Assembly (NCBI GenBank): GCA_032209605.1 | Contig: JASFXZ010000033.1 | Location: 4,767,001-4,831,000 of the forward strand | From: Mactromeris polynyma | Lineage: Eukaryota; Mollusca; Bivalvia; Venerida; Mactridae | Direction: 5' to 3' | Length of the DNA stretch: 64,000 nt | Shown here: positions 58,098 to 64,000 of the stretch, piece by piece | Layout: each line of letters opens with the position of its first letter | Position numbering within the stretch: position 1 is the first letter of the stretch | The notes under the pieces: model-generated | What the model was told of the DNA's origin: nothing | What the model saw: only the letters and a program-made list of their open reading frames with translations | Database searches by the model: none | Translations under genes and position numbers: made by a program

Positions 58098-59321
58098 TAT
58101 ATACAAGTAGTATCGTAAGGCTTCAGTTTTCACAAATGTAATTTTTTGTTATAATCATTGCTTCCAAAAGAGACAGCGAACGGAGAAAAAAATCTAAAGG
58201 TTTGGACAGTGAATTACAGGCTTTTATAGTTTTGTTTCAGAAACAATAAAGGTTTTATTTTTAAAAGGATTTTCCCAAAGTTAAAGGTTATTAGATGTCT
58301 TAAAGGTTTTACAAAGATGCCTGTAATATTATCATATCTATTGCAAGACTGGCACACCGACACTTTCGTTTATGAGACTGTAGGCCAATGTATTACCTTA
58401 ATATTATTTTTGTTATGTCCTACAGTCCATGTTCATGGAAGTTATTTCGTTGATGATGTTGCATTGTTTAGTTTCCGTTTCGGTCTCGGGTTTGGTGTGC
58501 TCTCTCTCTCTCTGCTGTGTCTAGATCTGTCTCGGGAAGCTATGATTAATGAATGAGGCTTTCCCTGCTCCCTATTTTTTCTTTTACAGTAAAGTTCTTT
58601 ATTTCCACTTACCAATACTATTATTTATCGTAAACATTTATGTCCGCGTTATTATCAATTATAATGTATTTATGCGTTTGTATAGAAGTGGTCGTTCTAT
58701 TTTTATCTTTCAAAATATGACAAAAATAATGACAATTTCGAATCCATTATGTTAGCAATATGAACACATTTATAAATACTAATTAGAAAATAAACAAGCA
58801 TGATCTGTCCTAGTATTTGGAAACTCAACATTCGAATTGGAGTCAAGTTACAATTAAACACAAGACCTTTTGAAATGATGTACAAAAACTATCAAAATCA
58901 TCTTTGCGATGCATCAATGGATTGTTTTTGCTCATGTAAAATTATCGGATTCCCTATTACAGAAATAATGATGTGCAGTTAACATTTATCAACTTTTGCT
59001 ACCTCATACTAATTAGAGTGCTTTAGCATTTTACAAATATACTTCCAGAGCACAATTTGACATGTAATTACATAATTCATCATTCTATCATTGAAAAAAT
59101 CATAAACTCAGACTGAAACTGAGCGAGACATTTGTTGTCATTTTCTTTATTCATTCTTTATTTGAATGAATTTTAAAATCTGTATAATTACATATACATG
59201 GTTTTATTCGACCATGCAATGGTTTAGCAAATAAAAACACCTAGCACTTCATAATACTACCGTGATGACAAAGATAAATACATAAACATAAGGTCGAGCA
59301 GGAAATGCCACTTACACGTGA

Positions 59322-59435
59322 TAGGCTGGTGACGTGAATGGAGAAAGTTTATCAGGCTCGGCTCCGGTATTTATCGGTTGAGCCGAATTCCTCCACCTTG
59401 CCTGATAAACTTTCTCCATCAACGTCACTAACCTA
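59322..59435. mobile_element. 114-bp MITE with 36-bp inverted arms
   Basis: Left arm TAGGCTGGTGACGTGAATGG then AGAAAGTTTATCAGGC pairs with the right arm GCCTGATAAACTTTCTCCAT then CAACGTCACTAACCTA with about five mismatches. A GC-rich centre (CGGCTCCGG, GAGCCGAATTCC) holds a second small inverted repeat. The target duplication is not clear. Confidence 0.8.
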
Positions 59436-60648
59436 TTATTCTCTACATAAAAAACATAAACAGAAACAATAACCACGCAGAGATTTACAGCCTTGGAACT
59501 GTCAACTGAATTCCAGGAGAAATGGGAAGATATTATTATTATTACAAAGGCACAGGGGATACTAGTCCTGCACATATAACTCCAAGCATTTGTATTCTTC
59601 ACGTTTTACCTTCATTATTGATGATATTTTACATTTTACGTTTTCTGTCAAATGCAGAGTCATATGGGATATCGTCATTTTCCCGTAGCACTTTTTATAT
59701 AGGCGCCGATTGAAATTTGGTCGGGACGATTTTATGCATATAAAATCAAATATTTCACCAATAAAAATTATGAAGCAGTAATAAATAATCAACTAGGGTA
59801 CAGTTGCAACAAAAACCATGAATAGAACACTCGCCTAGATAATGCAAATTGAGTTTAAAATACGATGGGTAGTCTAACAAACATCTCTATGTAATGGCGG
59901 ACGATGACATACAGCGTGTTGTTCACGTCGTGATAATTGCCATTTTATGCTTTTTTCATTGGTGTTATGCATGTCAAATTTTGGCAGCATTTGACATATC
60001 TATCCGAAAAACATGTGATAAAACAATATAATCCCAGAGAGATAAAAAAACAAATATTGAAAAATGAAGGTAAACGTGAAGGATCTAGTATGGTTGTATA
60101 ATTGTTTGGACTTAGGGGATACAAAACACAAACATAAATGATCGGTGAACAAAGGAGTACCACTTTGGAACGGTTGCTGAGTAAATTGACCACAAAGGGA
60201 TGCTTGTGACCACTTACCATCTATGTGATTTGGCTATTCACGAAATAAACACGCATTAGCCTAGAGGTTAATACATTTATTTATTATTTTGACAGGGATT
60301 AAACATCTATTGAGAGGGCGATGCCGCTTAGAAAATAAAAAAAAATCAAAAACAAATTCCTGGAGAATTTAAATGCTTTTTCATTGTACCTTTTTCGTGA
60401 TAAACCACCTTGTTTTACGATAATTTCACAAAGCATTTTCTTTACCAGTACGAATCACAGTAATGAGTCTTATGAAATAAAACAATCTGTAGTAATCACA
60501 TTAGTTCACTCTAGGCTCAGTGCACTGACGTGAACATTATTCGAACTAATTCTAAACAACATATAAGTCATATTAATATGTATTAACTATCCTAAGGGGA
60601 TGAGATCAGTTGGGAAAATCGGCTTGTCAGGATCAATCCTGGAGGATG

Positions 60649-60769
60649 TATATAAGAGTATAACGGCGTGTGTTGGAATCATTTGCTCATCGCCAAAGTC
60701 CTGTCGAGATGACATCTGAAATATGAGCCGATACTGTCGTCCAAACATTGTAGAGTAATATAACCCATG
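60649..60769 (+). promoter_or_regulatory. Orphan TATA promoter and first exon ending ATG|GTAAGT
   Basis: TATATAAG at 60649-60656 is followed about 30 bases on by an initiator-like AATCATT (60677-60683). At 60767-60771 an ATG abuts a consensus donor GTAAGTAT. This could be the promoter and 5' UTR exon of a rightward gene whose coding exons lie past the window, since none was found up to 64000. Upstream sequence (60585-60630) resembles 51711-51760, so it may belong to a repeat. Confidence 0.3.
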
Positions 60770-60894
60770 GTAAGTATGACGCAGTCTTTTAAACTTAAAC
60801 CCGAAATGGTATTTCCTTGTGATCTGTGTAGAGAGGCATTTTCAGTACCAACTTAATCCTTCATTATTTAATGCAAACGGCATTATTTCTTATG

Positions 60895-61075
60895 GTCTGC
60901 CAGGCCATTCTATGCGCATCTGTTCCCTAACATATGTAACCTTTAACCTTCTCAAGTGCCTTATGTTTTGGATCGTTGTTTTCCCGGAGGTCTGTTAGGG
61001 GAGGCACTATCATAATTTGTTTTATGTATGTGGCGTTCCGTGTAGCAACTTATTCTCTCTCTTTTACCAACGTTT
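60895..61075 (-). repeat. Copy of the dispersed GGGAACGCCACATAC family, inverted
   Basis: Reads on the + strand GGTCTGCCAGGCCATTCTAT, AGTGCCTTATGTTTTGGATC, GTTGTTTTCCCGGAGGTCTG, GGGGAGGCACTATC, TGTATGTGGCGTTCCGTGTA and GCAACTTATTCTCTCTCTTT: the whole family inverted, including the AGAGAGAGAATAAGTTGC left end. Confidence 0.78.
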
Positions 61076-61654
61076 ACGTGATCAGGATTTTTATTTTATT
61101 GAAATGCTTCTTTTGACAAAGTAAACGAAAACAGCAACGCTATGCAATTCCCTGAAGTTAATTGACTATTTCGAAATAAACATCAAGACGATGAGGATTA
61201 TGTTTGACTCACAATGTCAACAGCATAAGAAACAGTAACACAACGATATTACGAAAACATTTGACGATGATTAATGACGATTGTAAATATCAATCCCCAA
61301 AAAAGCAACGATTTTCTGTCGAGATGAGCATGCAGAGATATTTGTTTGTTATATTTGAAATTCCCAGAAATACATCGATTTAAAACATTGTAAAAGTGAA
61401 GATTGGTTATAGTGCACCAAACAATTTCTTGTCATTCTATCGTAAACAACAATTTGAGCGGTTTAAATTTTCCAAATAAAATAGCAATTACTTCAACATG
61501 TTTTCATGTTTCTATTGTGTTCTAAGGATTTTTGTACATGCCTAATGGAGTCCCATCATGAGTTCACCACGACGTTAAAAACTAAGAGTGGTTTCCTATA
61601 AAGAGATGTTAACGCATAATAGTATTAATAATACCCTAAGTAATAAAGGAAGGC

Positions 61655-61720
61655 GTGCGTTGGTACAGTGAACGCCACATTCACAAGACAACGTCTCCCC
61701 ACACAGAACTCAGGGAACCA
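61655..61720 (+). repeat. Partial copy of the dispersed GGGAACGCCACATAC family
   Basis: TGGTACAGTGAACGCCACAT, TCACAAGACAACGTCTCCCC and ACACAGAACTCAGGG match the left half of the family. Confidence 0.65.
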
Positions 61721-64000
61721 TCAGCAAACAAAACAGTAAGAAGTAAGAAGGAGTAAGGACAAACACCAATGGGAATTGGCCGGTAAGGAATTGGCTGGCC
61801 GCGTATCACAAACAATTTAAAAAGATGTTCGTGTATTGTATATAAATCTAGACGTAAAGTGAAACTATCAACATGTCCCACTGCATTAACGATCACTCAA
61901 CACCAACAAGGACCAAAACAATTCCTGGATTTATCACCGACGCTTAATATCACTCAACAGCGATCACTGAAGAAAATAATGTTGCTGTATGAGAGAGAAT
62001 AAGTTGAGAGCCATGGCTTTTGGTGTCACTAAATGTCAACAACAACATTTCGTTACAAAATAGATTTTGAGATAATATTACTACACCACCGCCCTAAATG
62101 AAGTTGTTATATCTGAAATCAAATGCATATGAAGTCGAGCAGGAGATGCCACATACAAATGCTAAAGGAACAATGCAAATACACATACATGTAGCCAATG
62201 ACAAAAGCAAAAAAGAACACAAAACAAACATAAATGATTGAAATGTAAGTACCGTACAATTGACGAACGTCAGTACATGAACTTTGAGCATTCAGTTCAC
62301 TTTCTGTGTGTTGTGTTGATGATGCATAATGTGACTGTATTTTGCCGTTCTGTTTCGACATCAGAATACTGTAAACGCAATCGAAATAAACACGAAATCG
62401 AATACTATCTGAAATTTCACGAAGAACTAAATCCGTACTGGATGACATAAATTGATTTAAATTACTTGAAATGTTGAGACAACTCACGAAATATGTACAT
62501 AATTATTTCAGTAACTAAGAATCTGATAGAATAATTTGTTCTCGTCACAATAACGTAACCACCAAAATCTATACCCACAATAATCTCCTTGCAGAGACGT
62601 ATCGTAATTATAAGCAAAAACTAACGTTAAATGCTCTCGTGATCAAATGATATTATTTCAAATAACGCTGCTAAAGTAAGACGCATGAATGGAATCACGT
62701 ACTTGCGAACAGTCGTAATTGACCCTAACATCCAGAACGGTATTTTTTTGGTCCACGAAAATATCTCACACCTCTAGTGAATGCAAACCACTTTTGCCAA
62801 AATACAGTTGGTTTGGTTACATATATCAAAGCAATGCGAGTTTCATGTGTCTGTAGTTTTATATATCTATGTTCTACATGCGTTCGTCTGTGTTTGCCGC
62901 CTCTGATGTTAGGGAGTTTTCAAGTGAAGATGTTTTTATTTACACTATTTGTTCTATTTTGGTGATTATAGGATATGTGTGAGGTTGGGTGCACCCATAA
63001 ATCAGGTTTAAATCCAGTCTAGTGGCGTTTTTGCCACTGGCCGTTCAAAGGGCGATACTCATATTTTCAACTGATGTTTTTTTCTGTATTATGCCAAGTA
63101 GCAATAAACGAATTAATGCTTATTGGCGCCGCCCATGAGGGCGGGGCCTTAAATGGAATCACGAAATTTTTGAGACTATGGTAGGAGCATCTATTTATAA
63201 CTGAATCTATTTTTTATTAAAGGTTAAACTGCAGTAAATATTACACGTTACTTTTTGTATTTTTATAATTTAGAAATAAAATATTTTTAATGCATTTGTA
63301 TTGTCGAATAAATGTCTTTTACAAAGTTAAAACGATATGTTTATGATAAATACTTGCTGATCCCCGAAAAATAGGACGATTTTACATAAACAGCATGTGT
63401 GTTAGGTGTAGAAGATAAAATAAAAAATAATTAATTATAAAAAACTTCATTTTCAATTTACTTATATCAATATTAACACATTTGTACTATTACGTGGATA
63501 TTTATGCAAGTTACGGTGTTTAAAAGGAAATACACGCCAATGAAAATGGACTATTCCAAAACATGTTTCCGCTATTACGCTATTCCAAAACATTGTGCAC
63601 CAGTTTTGCGGCGCCCTTGGATGCTTTGCATCAATGCATTTCTTGTATACTTAATTGTCTTCGAATGGTCTAAGATGGTACATACATTCTATCCCCACGT
63701 CTATTTCGTTCATTTTTACCACAGTATGTAACAGATGTATTGTTTTCCAACCGAATCCTAATCGCTTTCTATTATTATCTTCTTTGTGGTCAGTCCTTGC
63801 ACATGTTGTCTCTCTCTTCTCGTACATACAGGAAGGAAACTAATTTCCTCTACGTCATTCTTACTGATGTTATAATACACAAATATGAATGACTTGTTCC
63901 ATCAGTGTTTTGGCTTGCACGTAAATAATCATTATCTTATTTGATGTTTTTATCTTTGATCTTTGTATTGTCGGGATAAAATGTTGCCATAAATCGTGTA

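Larger units (their letters stand above)
52900..64000. other. Gene-poor region of dispersed repeats, right part
   Basis: No convincing protein-coding gene. It contains four family copies (53328, 56828, 60895, 61655), two MITEs (57920, 59322) and an orphan promoter/donor at 60649. GTCGAGCAGGAAATGCCACT (59292) and GTCGAGCAGGAGATGCCACA (62126) belong to the second family. 58880-59060 resembles 46600-46800. At 63125-63148 a GC-rich hairpin (CCGCCCATGAGGGCGG) stands out in AT-rich surroundings. Confidence 0.4.

Noticed and set aside
63125..63148. GC-rich hairpin as a terminator or riboswitch
   Set aside because: A single short CCGCCC/GGGCGG pairing in eukaryotic intergenic DNA with no transcript; more likely a scrap of a repeat.

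Overview
The window is AT-rich nuclear DNA from an invertebrate animal, most likely a mollusc and probably a bivalve. The genes are split by introns with GT..AG boundaries. The repeats (tRNA-headed SINEs, a 170-bp-period family that begins and ends in C-rich/G-rich GGGGGCAT sequence, several MITEs and large minisatellites) look like those common in bivalve genomes. That taxonomic call is inference from sequence character, not from a database match.

Two complete genes can be reconstructed on the + strand, each with intact reading frame and clean splice sites. The first is an ATGL/adiponutrin-type patatin-like phospholipase (PNPLA2-like, 8 coding exons, 5565-15558, 604 residues). The second is farnesyl diphosphate synthase (FDPS, 9 coding exons, 31941-38231, 367 residues). 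The left edge (1-125, - strand) carries the first coding exon of a third gene, which resembles DUF1399/glycine-rich-domain (GRDP) proteins. The two complete genes belong to lipid metabolism (triacylglycerol lipolysis and isoprenoid/sterol precursor synthesis), but nothing shows that they are co-regulated.

Layout: 833-2183 is a dead non-LTR retrotransposon fragment, followed by tRNA-related SINE-like sequence. A Mutator-like DNA element lies at 2838-5083, with 9-bp target duplications and a leftover PHD-like zinc-finger exon. PNPLA2-like occupies 5565-15558; one intron carries a 33-copy, 33-bp minisatellite. A degenerate hAT element at 17497-18649 has an 8-bp target duplication and a BED-finger relic. 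A 170-bp-period repeat (19674-20645) and a 4.4-kb mosaic minisatellite (20822-25251) follow. A 13-copy, 62-bp minisatellite (29781-30584), each unit carrying CACGTG, sits upstream of FDPS. FDPS introns hold a SINE, a 78-bp MITE and an inverted copy of FDPS exon 4. Another minisatellite (40558-41277), a SINE and a foldback element (43671-44789) follow. From about 44.8 kb to the end I see no convincing protein-coding gene; the region is built largely of diverged dispersed repeats.

No dedicated new biological system (CRISPR-like, toxin, defence or biosynthetic cluster) is visible. The most interesting items are the inverted, splice-site-bearing copy of FDPS exon 4, the MULE remnant, the minisatellites in and next to the lipid genes, and an orphan TATA box plus splice donor near 60.7 kb.
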